From contig MDVS01000150.1 in NCBI GenBank assembly GCA_001940645.1, forward strand, positions 22,010 through 86,009: a stretch of 64,000 nt of DNA, given 5' to 3'. Source of the stretch: Candidatus Heimdallarchaeota archaeon LC_3. GTDB taxonomy: Archaea; Asgardarchaeota; Heimdallarchaeia; Hodarchaeales; LC-3. The notes under the pieces were generated by a model. The model saw only the letters and a program-made list of their open reading frames with translations. It was not told where the DNA came from and made no database searches. This document shows positions 1-8,965 of this stretch, piece after piece (positions within the stretch are counted from its first letter, which is position 1; every line of letters starts with the position of its first letter). A program made the translations under genes and the position numbers.

Positions 1-456
1 TATGTTGCAACAATGCATTTTAGTTCACCTTCTACTAAAATTCTTAAAGAAATAATTCCAGTAGAAACAAAAACGGCTAAACCTTTAAGCAATATATCTA
101 TAAAATCAGTACGAAAGTTTTCATTTGAAGAATGGAAAAAGATCAAATCTAATACTGAATCCCTGCAATCAGAAGAGGTTTTAACGAAACTAGGATTTAA
201 AAGTCAAGAAGAATTTAATAAACGAATACAAAAGGGATTAACAGGAATAATTGGCATTCAAGAACAAATTCGGGCAAGAGTTAGAGGATTACCTGCCATA
301 TCGGGGGATCCAACCAAATATACTGTTTCTTGGCATGGAGAATCGCACATAGCTATTCCCCAAGAAATAATAACCCAAATATCTGAGAGAGGAGCAACGA
401 TTCTAGAAATAATTCCAGGTAAGGAAGAATTTCTCTTTTATGTGAAAGTTCGTTAA
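1..456 (+). CDS. Hypothetical protein, 5' truncated by window edge
   Basis: The frame is open from the first base (in-frame codons precede the Met at 13), so the gene probably begins outside the window and only its C-terminal ~150 residues are seen. The visible part is soluble and basic to neutral, with a helical stretch (about residues 35-90 from the Met) followed by a likely beta-rich end containing YTVSWHGESHIAIP. No catalytic motif or known family is recognised. It stops 118 bp before the end of the convergent gene at 575-1666. The Met at 13 could be a true start, but nothing upstream is visible to decide this. Confidence 0.55.
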   Translation, partial: YVATMHFSSPSTKILKEIIPVETKTAKPLSNISIKSVRKFSFEEWKKIKSNTESLQSEEVLTKLGFKSQEEFNKRIQKGLTGIIGIQEQIRARVRGLPAISGDPTKYTVSWHGESHIAIPQEIITQISERGATILEIIPGKEEFLFYVKVR

Positions 457-574
457 TAAAATAACTTTTATAATTCAATAACTACTTTTTTTCTATTAAT
501 TTTAGTGTTAATAATTTTATTAATAAAACAGATTTTCTAACGATTTACCAAATCCAGAATATACATCATTGACT

Positions 575-1666
575 CTAATTACTTGAAAATTGGATTTCTA
601 CATTTAAATTTTGTAAATCAATTTGGGCTTTGAATAATTTTTCAATCATTATTTCAGAATCATCTTTTGTAAAAACCTTACTTTTTTCACCCTCATTCAC
701 AATATTTTTCAAATTTTCAGATCTTTCCACTAAGTAATTTAATATTCCTGTTGATTTAGGTTTATTATTCGTTAAAAACACGACTTCTTCTTCGATTTGT
801 AAAATTTCGTCCTTTATTACTTTTGGATCTAATGCTATTATCTTTGTTCCCAGCATTTTGTACGAATAATCTTTTTCTGATAGTATATTCCTTACCGCTC
901 TCAGTAACCATGCTGAGGATGCATGAATGTCTTTTTCTAAATATTTTAGTGGTATCTCAGCTAACCTGAGTTTGGATGCTTCCCCCAAAATTTCTTCTAA
1001 TTTATTTTTGTAATTAGTTTCAATAATGTCAATTTCTTCCTCTGTTTTCGTTTTAATTACAGATTTTGCACATTGGTTGAAAATTTTCCTAATTTCGTTG
1101 AGTGGATCAACATGAGGAGTAAAAATACCTTCAAACCAACTTGTGTTTGTCATTTTTTCAGTGTATCTGTACAATACTGGATATAATTGTTGAAGAAAAT
1201 ATTTTGCTACCCTAAAATCAAAGTTAATTTCTTCAAAATTGACTAATATTACACCAAATGTAAGAGGGATATCATTAAATGGACCTATTGATTCAAATTC
1301 TACTCCTAAAGCATCAATCAGAGAATTAAACAATCTTTCAATTAATGCTTGATAAGTTCCCACTGGTTTTGAAGGATTTAATAAAAACAATATTCCCCTT
1401 GGTTCTCGATTTTTTAATATTAACTTTAAATTATTTATGTGAATATAAGGGGGAGGTAAAATGAAGGAAAACTGAATTATTTCATAAAAATCTAAATTTT
1501 TCTCATAATATGATTTATATTGTTTCTGATAGATATTTACCTCAGATTTTTCTAGATCTTCTGCTCTAGGAACCCTGTGTATTATTTCTCCTGGAAGAAA
1601 TTTCAATAAATCGCAGATATTCTCACCCGTTACAAAAAAATTTGATTGATGGATAGTTGGTGACAT
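575..1666 (-). CDS. Probable pseudo-GTPase (degenerate G domain plus helical C-terminus)
   Basis: A 363-residue protein with no database-style motif. The N-terminal half reads like a G domain that has lost its nucleotide motifs. A first strand NFFVTG stands where a P-loop should start but is followed by ENICDLL instead of xxGKT. A second block, FSFILPPPYIHINN, sits where switch II would be. A hydrophobic strand RGILFLLNPSKP resembles the fourth strand of Ras-like proteins, and IPLTFGVILVNFEE stands where NKxD would be. The same order and spacing occur in the intact atypical GTPase at 32167-33279 (FSLLLPIGGQEKW, EGVIIIFDSTTK, PVSAVITKRD). The C-terminal ~160 residues are helical and charged. 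ATG start at 1666; monocistronic and divergent from the methyltransferase at 1830. The fold call is my inference; a plain hypothetical protein is the alternative. Confidence 0.5.
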   Translation of the reverse strand: MSPTIHQSNFFVTGENICDLLKFLPGEIIHRVPRAEDLEKSEVNIYQKQYKSYYEKNLDFYEIIQFSFILPPPYIHINNLKLILKNREPRGILFLLNPSKPVGTYQALIERLFNSLIDALGVEFESIGPFNDIPLTFGVILVNFEEINFDFRVAKYFLQQLYPVLYRYTEKMTNTSWFEGIFTPHVDPLNEIRKIFNQCAKSVIKTKTEEEIDIIETNYKNKLEEILGEASKLRLAEIPLKYLEKDIHASSAWLLRAVRNILSEKDYSYKMLGTKIIALDPKVIKDEILQIEEEVVFLTNNKPKSTGILNYLVERSENLKNIVNEGEKSKVFTKDDSEIMIEKLFKAQIDLQNLNVEIQFSSN

Positions 1667-1829
1667 TAAATCACTTCTTGTTTGTGAATTATATTATTCT
1701 AAAAATAACTTTCCAAATTATTAAGATATTCTTTGTATACTAATGACCAAAAAACTAATAAAATGTTAAAAACTGGATTATCATAGAAAATGTTTGTAAA
1801 ATTTCTTATTCTTTTGTGAAGAAAATAAA

Positions 1830-3245
1830 ATGGGATTTATAATAAATACTAAACAATTAGATAAACATAGAAGAGAAAAAGGAGTATTTTTTACCCATAA
1901 AGAAGTTTCCAATGATTCAGCTAGCTATATTAAACAATTTGTTAATCCTGATACCATTTTAGAACCTTTTGTAGGTAAAGGATCGCTCATCAAACCATTT
2001 GAAAAAGAAAAAATAAATTTTATTTTGAACGATATCTCAAAAGAATTTACTGAAACAATTGAAAATGAGTTCAAAGGAGAAAACGTAGTTTTTTTTAATG
2101 AGAATTTCGTTACTACATCAACCCAAACAATTCTAGAAGCTTGGAAAATACCAAAATCGGAGGAAACTTTCTTAATATATAGTAATCCTCCTTTCGGAAC
2201 TGTTTCAACAAATAAATTAGTAACGAATAAACGTGAAACTAGGAAAAAAAGTCGAAATATTAATATTGCTTATGATAATTTAGAAGAATATGGAAAAGGA
2301 GACCTAGTAATTCCAGCAATTGGGAAAATGATCCAGGTTTCGTTAACTAACAATAATGAAAATTCATTCTTAGCATTTTTCTCACCATTTGGTATTTTCT
2401 GTGGAAGAAAACGCTATAATAAATTATTAAAAGCAATATTAAATAACTTTGAGTTTATTTTTGGAAAAATATATTCAGGAAACCAATTTCGTAACGTTAG
2501 CAAAAACAAACCAATATCATTCTCAATATGGAAATTAAATAAATTGATAAAAACAAAGTTAACTGATTTAGTTTTCAAATATGAAGATAAATTAATTACT
2601 TTTAAAAGATTGCAACTATTAAATGAATTTTGGAAATACGATACTAGAAAATATATCAGAGGAGAGATCATTGCGCAAGGAAACGATAGATTTAATGTTG
2701 TAGCTCCAAAAATGATGCATTTAATACCTAAAAAAGGTGGATCCGAATTGGTCCCTGAAAATGTAAAACGATCATTAAACATTGATGGTATACCGGATGA
2801 ATTAATATTCGGGTTATGGTCGTGTACTGTAGGATATAGATCCTTAACTTCCTATCCTCTTTATATAGATAATGCTTATGTACATTTACCAGACTTCACA
2901 AAAGTTGAAACCCAAGAAATTCTTGCTTTGTCAATATTATCAATTTTAATAACTGAACTTAAAAACAAATATACCAAAGGAAAAATTGGATTTTCAAAAG
3001 AAAACTATTCTCTTCTTTTTGGTGGAGAAAAATTAACCCAAGGAGTAAATTATTTGATTAACAGAAATCAAAGCACCCTTGTTGGAACTGCAACTATTAA
3101 GAATATAATGACCACTTTGAATAATCAATTTGGAGATAATATAACTCAATCAAACTTGCGTCCAGTAATAAAGATTGAAATAGAAAATAGATTAAGAAAA
3201 ATTGGATACTGGACTCAAATTCCTATTCCCGAAAGTTTTACATGA
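1830..3245 (+). CDS. Solitary N6-adenine DNA methyltransferase-like protein
   Basis: Class I SAM-dependent methyltransferase of the amino-methylating type. Motif I (SAM binding) is EPFVGKGSL at residues 45-53, an acidic second-strand end is LNDIS near 67-70, and catalytic motif IV is NPPF at 119-122, the form found in N6-adenine methyltransferases. The 350 residues after motif IV have no recognised domain and would be the place for target recognition. Length 471 aa; ATG start. No restriction endonuclease gene lies beside it. The gene ends 2 bp from the convergent stop of 3248-4957. It could methylate DNA as an orphan enzyme or be a type II enzyme whose nuclease has been lost; RNA or protein methylation is less likely from the NPPF form. 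Confidence 0.7.
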   Translation: MGFIINTKQLDKHRREKGVFFTHKEVSNDSASYIKQFVNPDTILEPFVGKGSLIKPFEKEKINFILNDISKEFTETIENEFKGENVVFFNENFVTTSTQTILEAWKIPKSEETFLIYSNPPFGTVSTNKLVTNKRETRKKSRNINIAYDNLEEYGKGDLVIPAIGKMIQVSLTNNNENSFLAFFSPFGIFCGRKRYNKLLKAILNNFEFIFGKIYSGNQFRNVSKNKPISFSIWKLNKLIKTKLTDLVFKYEDKLITFKRLQLLNEFWKYDTRKYIRGEIIAQGNDRFNVVAPKMMHLIPKKGGSELVPENVKRSLNIDGIPDELIFGLWSCTVGYRSLTSYPLYIDNAYVHLPDFTKVETQEILALSILSILITELKNKYTKGKIGFSKENYSLLFGGEKLTQGVNYLINRNQSTLVGTATIKNIMTTLNNQFGDNITQSNLRPVIKIEIENRLRKIGYWTQIPIPESFT

Positions 3246-3247
3246 AA

Positions 3248-4957
3248 CTATACTACTTTTAATTTGTATTCGGTTGTAGAGCCAATTTGTTCTTCCAGGA
3301 ACTGAATTTTCAATATCCATGTTCCTTTGATTTTGATTAAGGGTAGTTTAAACTTCCTGAACTGCTGATTTTTTACACTACCACCTTCAATGTAGGCAGC
3401 AACCATTTCAAATGGGTTCATTAAGATAACAATGAATCTCTCTCTTTCTGGTACCTGTAATCTTAACATTAAATATAATTCTTCAAGTTCAGCAAAGTTT
3501 CTAATAATTTTTTCAGAATTATACAATAAAACAGGATCAGTGTTATCAGCTATTTCATATAGTTCTTGGATTGAGGTCTTTTCATCTTTCTCATTTTCTT
3601 TTGTTAACTCTTCCAAATTAACATGTTCATCTTGTAATTCTAAACTTTTTTCTAACTCATCATCCTCTGTTCTGAGATCAGATGCAACAATTTCATCAGC
3701 CTCAGCAGAAACCTCTATTGATTCATCAATTTTTTCTGGTTCTTCTTTTTCTTTATTTTTTTCCATGGAAAGCAAAATATCCTCTTCACCTAAAAATATT
3801 ACTTCAAACAAGTTTGATTGTTTTAAGTTTTCTTTTATGAAATTCTCAGACCATGTTATGAATCTATAATTTTCTGTTAAAAACTCTGATTCAATTTTAC
3901 TTTTTATACTAGAATTTTTTTCAAAATAGATTTCACTTGGAAGAATGCTTACAAAATCATTTATAGGTTCATCTTTAGATAATTCTTCAAGTACAGGGAA
4001 TGAAATACTTTGTAAAGATTCTTCTGAAGCAGGAACATTAAGATCAGCACAATTAATAATATGAATTTTCCTGTTATTTTTTGAAATTGAAGCTATATGG
4101 ACGCTTCTCTTGGAAATGTTGTGAGAAAACACGATTGAATGCATAGGTTTCAATCTTTCTATACGCCAAAAAACATGAATATTATTTGAATCTGTAACTT
4201 TAATATCTGTAGGTTGGAAAACACCAAGTTCAGAATTATCTGGAGCATGAATTTTTGCTCGTATATCATTTATACGTAATCCAGGTGGAATGTTAACAGT
4301 AATTTCCACTTCTTCCATTTCACTCTCATTTTCGTTAATAATAACATAATCGCATTCAAAAATATTATTTCGTTCAGTTTCAGTTAAAGGCTCTAAATTC
4401 TTATTTATTTTTTCCTGGCCGGATATCATATATTTGCTTTGAAGTAATATTTGATAATTATTATTTAGATCAGAAAAATATTTGGCATGATCAATTTCTT
4501 GTAATTCATTTTCTTCTTCGAGGATATTCATATTTGATAATTCATTATAATATTGCTGAAAATCTATTATTAAATCATCTTCATCAAAATCAAGAGCATT
4601 ATAGAAATCTGTGGTAGTCATTTTTTTAACTTTCACGTGGACCTGATCTTTTTTTAGTTCTAAACAGTTAGCTACTTCATCAGGTTTTACTAGTGCACGG
4701 TATTTACCTAGATATTCAGCAATGAAGTTTGATAAGCGAATTACTGAAAGTTTGTCACCAAATTTTTCATCAAGGTCTAATGTTCTCATAAATAAATGTG
4801 CAACACTACATAAATCATTGACTTCTAAGGTATTTACGAGTTGATATCTATTTTTAAAGGTAATGAGAAATTTATTCATTAATTCAAAATCAAAATCAAT
4901 TTTTATCTCCCACTCAAGACTACCCCAAAATTTAGTATAAGATCCTTGCATTAACAT
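3248..4957 (-). CDS. Large acidic multidomain protein of unknown function
   Basis: 569 residues with three visible parts. The N-terminal ~130 residues are helical and soluble. A middle segment (about 215-290) looks like an immunoglobulin-type beta sandwich: VEITVNIPPGLRIN, then HVFWRIERLKPMHS, a pattern seen both in DUF11-type domains and in mu-homology domains of vesicle adaptors. A very acidic, lysine-glutamate-rich linker (about 395-460) follows, then a conserved-looking C-terminal block (ELYLMLRLQVPERERF, MNPFEMVAAYIEGG). No signal peptide or membrane span is seen, so it should be cytosolic. Two ATGs (4957 and 4951) are possible starts. Oriented like the small GTPase at 5094-5684, 136 bp downstream of it, so the two could be co-transcribed. 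No function can be assigned. Confidence 0.6.
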   Translation of the reverse strand: MLMQGSYTKFWGSLEWEIKIDFDFELMNKFLITFKNRYQLVNTLEVNDLCSVAHLFMRTLDLDEKFGDKLSVIRLSNFIAEYLGKYRALVKPDEVANCLELKKDQVHVKVKKMTTTDFYNALDFDEDDLIIDFQQYYNELSNMNILEEENELQEIDHAKYFSDLNNNYQILLQSKYMISGQEKINKNLEPLTETERNNIFECDYVIINENESEMEEVEITVNIPPGLRINDIRAKIHAPDNSELGVFQPTDIKVTDSNNIHVFWRIERLKPMHSIVFSHNISKRSVHIASISKNNRKIHIINCADLNVPASEESLQSISFPVLEELSKDEPINDFVSILPSEIYFEKNSSIKSKIESEFLTENYRFITWSENFIKENLKQSNLFEVIFLGEEDILLSMEKNKEKEEPEKIDESIEVSAEADEIVASDLRTEDDELEKSLELQDEHVNLEELTKENEKDEKTSIQELYEIADNTDPVLLYNSEKIIRNFAELEELYLMLRLQVPERERFIVILMNPFEMVAAYIEGGSVKNQQFRKFKLPLIKIKGTWILKIQFLEEQIGSTTEYKLKVV

Positions 4958-5093
4958 TTATTAGACCAATTTATTCGATTTAAGGTAAAAATTTCACATT
5001 AATTATATAAAAGAAAAACTCAAATTGACTATAAAACGTTATTTAATGAATTCCTTATAAAATAAGAAGAATAATTTAGTATAAAAAGGGATA

Positions 5094-5684
5094 TTAATTT
5101 AACAATGGAGCTGCTTCAACAGCTTTGTGAGCTGAAAAGGCAAATTTCATATTTGGTTCTTCTGATAATAAAGAAAAAAGTTTTTGTTTGAGCTCAGGAA
5201 TTCCATCTCCCGACACAGAGCTTGTAGGAACATATTCTTTAATTTTCGTTGAGGATAAGACTTTGTCAATTAATACTCGATCTAATTTTCTTGCTTGATC
5301 GGCTTTTGTACCAACCAAGATCATTTTAGGAAGATTTTTGTTCTTCTTGACATAATAATCTTTTATAGGTAAATACCAAGATCCTAAATGGGCTAAACTA
5401 GAAAATCTATCTAAAGCAAATGCAAATATTATTAGATGAGCGTGACCAAGTACTTGATCTTCAAGAACTCGAAGAGGATGAGCTAAATTATCTTGACCTG
5501 CTAAATCATATATTAACAGTTTTTCCTTGTTTATTTTTAAAATTTCTACCTCAAGAAAGGGAGTTCGTTTAGTTTTTAGGTCAGCAATATTGAATTCGTT
5601 ATTCATTAATAATTTTACTAAGGTAGTCTTCCCAACTGCTCCATCCCCAAGTATAGTGACGTAAAATGGTCTTTTAGTTTGCAT
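5094..5684 (-). CDS. Ras-superfamily small GTPase
   Basis: A compact G-domain protein of 196 residues from the ATG at 5684 (a GTG nine bases upstream is also in frame, but the ATG gives the usual short N-terminus). P-loop GDGAVGKT at residues 13-20; a Thr in the effector region (KRTP, about 41) for G2; switch II DLAGQ at 60-64 with the catalytic Gln present; GTKAD near 126 replaces NKxD with TKxD; TSS near 155 for G5. There is no C-terminal cysteine, so prenyl anchoring is unlikely. It should bind and hydrolyse GTP. Its partners are unknown; the acidic protein at 3248-4957 lies downstream on the same strand and could be a co-expressed effector. Such Ras/Rab/Arf-like genes are abundant in Asgard archaea. 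Confidence 0.88.
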   Translation of the reverse strand: MQTKRPFYVTILGDGAVGKTTLVKLLMNNEFNIADLKTKRTPFLEVEILKINKEKLLIYDLAGQDNLAHPLRVLEDQVLGHAHLIIFAFALDRFSSLAHLGSWYLPIKDYYVKKNKNLPKMILVGTKADQARKLDRVLIDKVLSSTKIKEYVPTSSVSGDGIPELKQKLFSLLSEEPNMKFAFSAHKAVEAAPLLN

Positions 5685-6030
5685 AAAAATCACAGTTATA
5701 AATTTATCATATCATTAATTGGTTTTTTAATCAGTAATTTTTCAACGTAAGTTATTTTATATATTGATAATAAATTCTACATGAATATATAAATATTTTG
5801 AAATTCCAAGAAAAGTAATATGTTTATTTTATACCTAAAGAAAGGAAAACTTTGTATTTGAATTAAGTGATTTTTTTACCTATAGTTTCAATTTTCGGGT
5901 ACTTTTACTAGGATTTACGGATTATGAACTAGTCAATTATTAAAAAAAAATGATAAATATTTCAAAAAGTAAAGGATCACCTAAACAAAATCATTATGAG
6001 TAGTTTTTATCTATTAATCCCTTGAAAAAG
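5685..6030. other. Intergenic, nothing recognised
   Basis: About 345 AT-rich bases between the small GTPase start and the MFS remnant. It should contain the GTPase promoter on the minus strand (AT-rich runs near 5745-5800), but no single box stands out. No RNA gene or repeat is seen. Confidence 0.4.
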
Positions 6031-6390
6031 TTACACTACAATTTGAGCAATTAGAAACACCCAATGAAGACTGTAATCCACATTTATGTCAAGCACATTA
6101 TTAGGAATAGATTCTTCTGTAAGAAATATCAAAAAAATTGCTAATAATATGCAAAATGATAATAAAATTGCAGAAAAAACCTAAGGCATTCCATTACTTC
6201 AATAAATATTCGTGGATTCAATAGTAAGTAAAAGATTACCAATTATTGGTCCAAAAAATCTCATTAATGAAGCCATTGACTGATTTAACTTCATTATTGT
6301 CCCTTGATATTCAACAGGTGAATTTTTTGCCAATATTGAAGCTAGTGTCGGTTGAGCAAGTCCATTTCCAACAGCTGATGGATGGACAAA
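6031..6390 (-). pseudogene. MFS transporter remnant (C-terminal three helices)
   Basis: Reading the minus strand gives the C-terminal part of a major facilitator transporter. GNGLAQPTLASILAK, then GTIMKLNQSMASLMRFFGP (the loop and helix 11 signature of multidrug-type MFS proteins), then the last helix VFSAILLSFCILLAIFLIF and a tail ending at a stop at 6031. The same frame holds a TGA at 6199-6201 and a TAG at 6181-6183, both where Trp codons would fit (IY-stop-SNGMP-stop-VFSA). Upstream the frame is closed by TGA at 6394-6396, so the first ~270 residues of a normal MFS protein are missing. It is therefore a truncated, decayed gene. The overlapping plus-strand open frame at 6246-6521 is its shadow. 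Confidence 0.75.
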
Positions 6391-6553
6391 ACTTCATTTC
6401 TTGGAAAGTTTGTGTTGTAATATCAGGATTAAAGGAAGTTTCAAACATGAGAAACACGAGACTTAAAATAAATTATTGTTTGTCCATTAATTACCTTAAA
6501 TTGACTCCAAAAAATAGATAAAAGACTACATTTAATCGGACAATCATCTTGTT

Positions 6554-7360
6554 TTGTTTGAAACTGTGATTAAACTGGAATTCATTGAAGTAAATGCGAA
6601 AAATTATTCATTGAGAATAGAAGAAGCAATAAAAAAATGCCCTGATCTTAAAAAATATGTAGATTCTATCACGAATAAATTTGATCTTGGTAATTCTGAA
6701 GCTTTAATTAACTACAATCAATGTTTATTTCGTGTGTTGGATGGATTAGACATAGAAATCCCTCCTGAACATTTGATTCCTACTGCTGGATTGAGACGGT
6801 GTATTGTAGATATTTTATATAAAGAAATAAATCCGAGATCTATTATTGAAATTGGAACAGGATCGACGGCTATAATTGCTCAATTATTTGCATTAAGAGG
6901 TATTACTGCTTATGCTACTGAAATAGATCAAAATTCAGTTGAATCTGCTAATAAAAATATTAAAAACAACTTGAATATGTTTTCCAAATGTACAATTTTT
7001 AAAAGCGATGGAGGTATTCTCGATTGGCTAATAGAGCAAGAAAAAGGAATTTTTCCTGTTGACTTGGTTTTAAGCCTCCCTCCATATTATTTACACGGTT
7101 CTCCATTAAAATCAATGAATAGGGGTTTTTTAGGAACGAAAAATGAGCTTTTTAGTTATGCAGAAGCTGAAGATTTTTCAATTCAGTTATTTAACGAATG
7201 GATTAACCACAAAGATATCTTACCAAATATTGCAATTTTATGGAAAAGCCAAGATTCATTATTTATGGGATTGGATCGACTAAGATATGACTTCAGTGAG
7301 TCAAAACTTTATCGAATTACCTCAGGAACTAGGAAAAGGATATTAAGTATTCATAACTAG
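6554..7360 (+). CDS. METTL16/RlmF-like SAM-dependent methyltransferase
   Basis: 268 residues with a helical N-terminal part and a class I methyltransferase core. Motif I is IIEIGTGSTAI near residue 95, an acidic residue follows in ATEID, and motif IV is LSLPPYYL near 175, a variant of the NPPF/NPPY catalytic motif of N6-adenine enzymes. The short N-terminal domain and the segment after motif IV (SPLKSMNRGF) resemble the METTL16/RlmF family that modifies adenine in structured RNA, so an RNA substrate is the better guess. The first Asn of NPPY is Leu here, which may alter specificity. The start is uncertain: TTG at 6554 or GTG at 6566. The gene lies between two MFS remnants, on the strand opposite an AdoHcy hydrolase-like gene. 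Confidence 0.6.
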   Translation: MFETVIKLEFIEVNAKNYSLRIEEAIKKCPDLKKYVDSITNKFDLGNSEALINYNQCLFRVLDGLDIEIPPEHLIPTAGLRRCIVDILYKEINPRSIIEIGTGSTAIIAQLFALRGITAYATEIDQNSVESANKNIKNNLNMFSKCTIFKSDGGILDWLIEQEKGIFPVDLVLSLPPYYLHGSPLKSMNRGFLGTKNELFSYAEAEDFSIQLFNEWINHKDILPNIAILWKSQDSLFMGLDRLRYDFSESKLYRITSGTRKRILSIHN

Positions 7361-7504
7361 TGAAAAAAGATACTAAGTTAAAAGATCGAAAACTTAAATG
7401 GACAAAGTTTGACAGATTTTAATATCTTAGTAATTTATTAAGACAAGGATTAACGAGCTTAAACGATTTTTTTTTCACCAAATTACATTATAATAACAGA
7501 CAAA

Positions 7505-7744
7505 TCTAACTCTAATTTTTCTTTTGAGCTAGGTTTGTTAATTTCAGGAGTAACCCTTCTTACTTTCCTCTCAACGAATATCTTTCTCTTGGTTTTGGTG
7601 ACCCAAGTGCTTCTAGGCTATAGTTGGATAAATTTGTTTGTTGGTGCTGTTAAGCAAGTCACAGAAAATAATCCTGATGCACGTGGTACTGCTGCTGGTT
7701 TTTTAACTGCCTCTATTTCAATTACAGGATTGTTAGATCCTATC
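7505..7744 (+). pseudogene. MFS transporter remnant, second copy
   Basis: An open frame without a proper start reads as an internal piece of an MFS transporter: FELGLLISGVTLLTFL, then VLLGYSWINLFVGAVKQVT, then ENNPDARGTAAGFLTAS and ISITGLLDP, the typical helix 9-11 region with the charged NPxxRGTA loop. The similarity stops at about 7744, where the sequence runs into the 3' end of the gene on the other strand. The piece is on the plus strand, unlike the remnant at 6031-6390, and overlaps it only in topology, so these are probably two different decayed transporters or an inverted rearrangement of one. Confidence 0.65.
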
Positions 7745-8830
7745 AAAGTCGAAATAACGATACATATCACTGATGTTTTCATTATTATGTTCTTTAAATT
7801 TTATTAGAAGTTTTTCATCAATGTTTTTTGGAAGAGGATGAATCCCAGAAGAGAGATTATTTGTAACCAAATATCGTAATCCCTCTACATGACCTGCAAG
7901 TATTGCATCAATATAGTGGTTTTCTGTAGGCGGATTCAAATTAAAATTGAATGGCCGATCTTTAGACATAAAAACCTCCTCAGAAGTATAATCTGAACCA
8001 AATTCATCAACCGCACCTAAATTAATTAATAATTTACCTAGAAGAGCAGATTTCATAAAATATTTAGTCATCGTTTGGGAAAATCCAGTGCAAGTCATTA
8101 CAATATCTGTTTCAATAAGAAAATCACTATTTAATTTTTTGTTATCTGTGATTAAATAGGTTTTAAATCCGAGCTTTTGAGCTTTAGCTAATATTTCTGA
8201 ATTGATATCACAAACATTAATATCACAATATTTCTGAAAGAGTCGTGCAATTCCTCGCCCGATCTTACCAAATCCTATGATAGTTAATTCTTTTTCCTTA
8301 AGAAAAGTCTCTGGTTCACCAAGAAATTGTTTAATTCCGCGTAAAACTGATTTTGGGTTTCCAAAAAATGTTTCTAATAACTTAATTTTTGAATCATCAA
8401 CATTAATTATGACTTGTTTAACACCATTTTTTGCATATTCATGGTAACCTGATCGTGTGACTTCTGCTATCCCAAATTTTGGTGGTTTTTTAGAAAATGT
8501 CCCCCCAACATCAATTGCATAATCATAATCTGTCGCTTTATAATAATTTAACCGAACTTCAACCCCAGCTGATCTCAAGATGTCTATTACATCATTATTA
8601 TTGACAGAAGAAGAATTTGTTACTAAAATCTTTCCTCCGCCTATCATTATACATGCTATAAGGGGAATTGTATTAGGTACTAGTACATGGGATATTATTA
8701 TTTGTAAATCCTTGAAAGGAAGATTTTCTTGGTAATCTTTAAGTAATTCACGAAATATTGGCATTTGATCAAGCTGTTCAACTATAAGTTTATTTCTTAA
8801 CAGCTTTTTCATGTTGTAATTAGCAGTCAT
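7733..8830 (-). CDS. S-adenosylhomocysteine hydrolase-like NAD-binding protein
   Basis: 365 residues from the ATG at 8830 (TTG at 8842 is the longer alternative). The arrangement follows adenosylhomocysteinase: an N-terminal substrate-type domain with MPIFRELL, a segment CIMIGGGKILVTNSSSVNN, then a Rossmann NAD site GFGKIGRGIARL, VMTCTGFSQ at the place of the VTTTGN motif, NLGAVDEFG in place of the NIGHFDNE block, and a C-terminal HPLPKNID. It is about 50-100 residues shorter than true AdoHcy hydrolases, and several active-site blocks differ, so it may act on another nucleoside-like substrate or have lost activity. NAD binding looks intact. The SAM-dependent methyltransferase at 6554 is a suggestive neighbour, since AdoHcy is its by-product. 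No C-terminal Lys-Tyr tail of the classical enzyme is present. Confidence 0.6.
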   Translation of the reverse strand: MTANYNMKKLLRNKLIVEQLDQMPIFRELLKDYQENLPFKDLQIIISHVLVPNTIPLIACIMIGGGKILVTNSSSVNNNDVIDILRSAGVEVRLNYYKATDYDYAIDVGGTFSKKPPKFGIAEVTRSGYHEYAKNGVKQVIINVDDSKIKLLETFFGNPKSVLRGIKQFLGEPETFLKEKELTIIGFGKIGRGIARLFQKYCDINVCDINSEILAKAQKLGFKTYLITDNKKLNSDFLIETDIVMTCTGFSQTMTKYFMKSALLGKLLINLGAVDEFGSDYTSEEVFMSKDRPFNFNLNPPTENHYIDAILAGHVEGLRYLVTNNLSSGIHPLPKNIDEKLLIKFKEHNNENISDMYRYFDFDRI

Positions 8831-8965
8831 AAGAGATTTCAAGCCAATTTATATGTATAAATAATGTTTTGAAATCCCTCTGAATAGTGATAAAATCAAT
8901 TTATTTTTTTTTCCTTTCGGTAAAAACCATTAAATATTAAAAAAAATTATTATTAGCTCGAATTA

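Noticed and set aside
6246..6521. Open frame of 91 codons on the plus strand
   Set aside because: It is the antisense of the MFS remnant, which shows real family motifs on the minus strand; the plus-strand product has no order.
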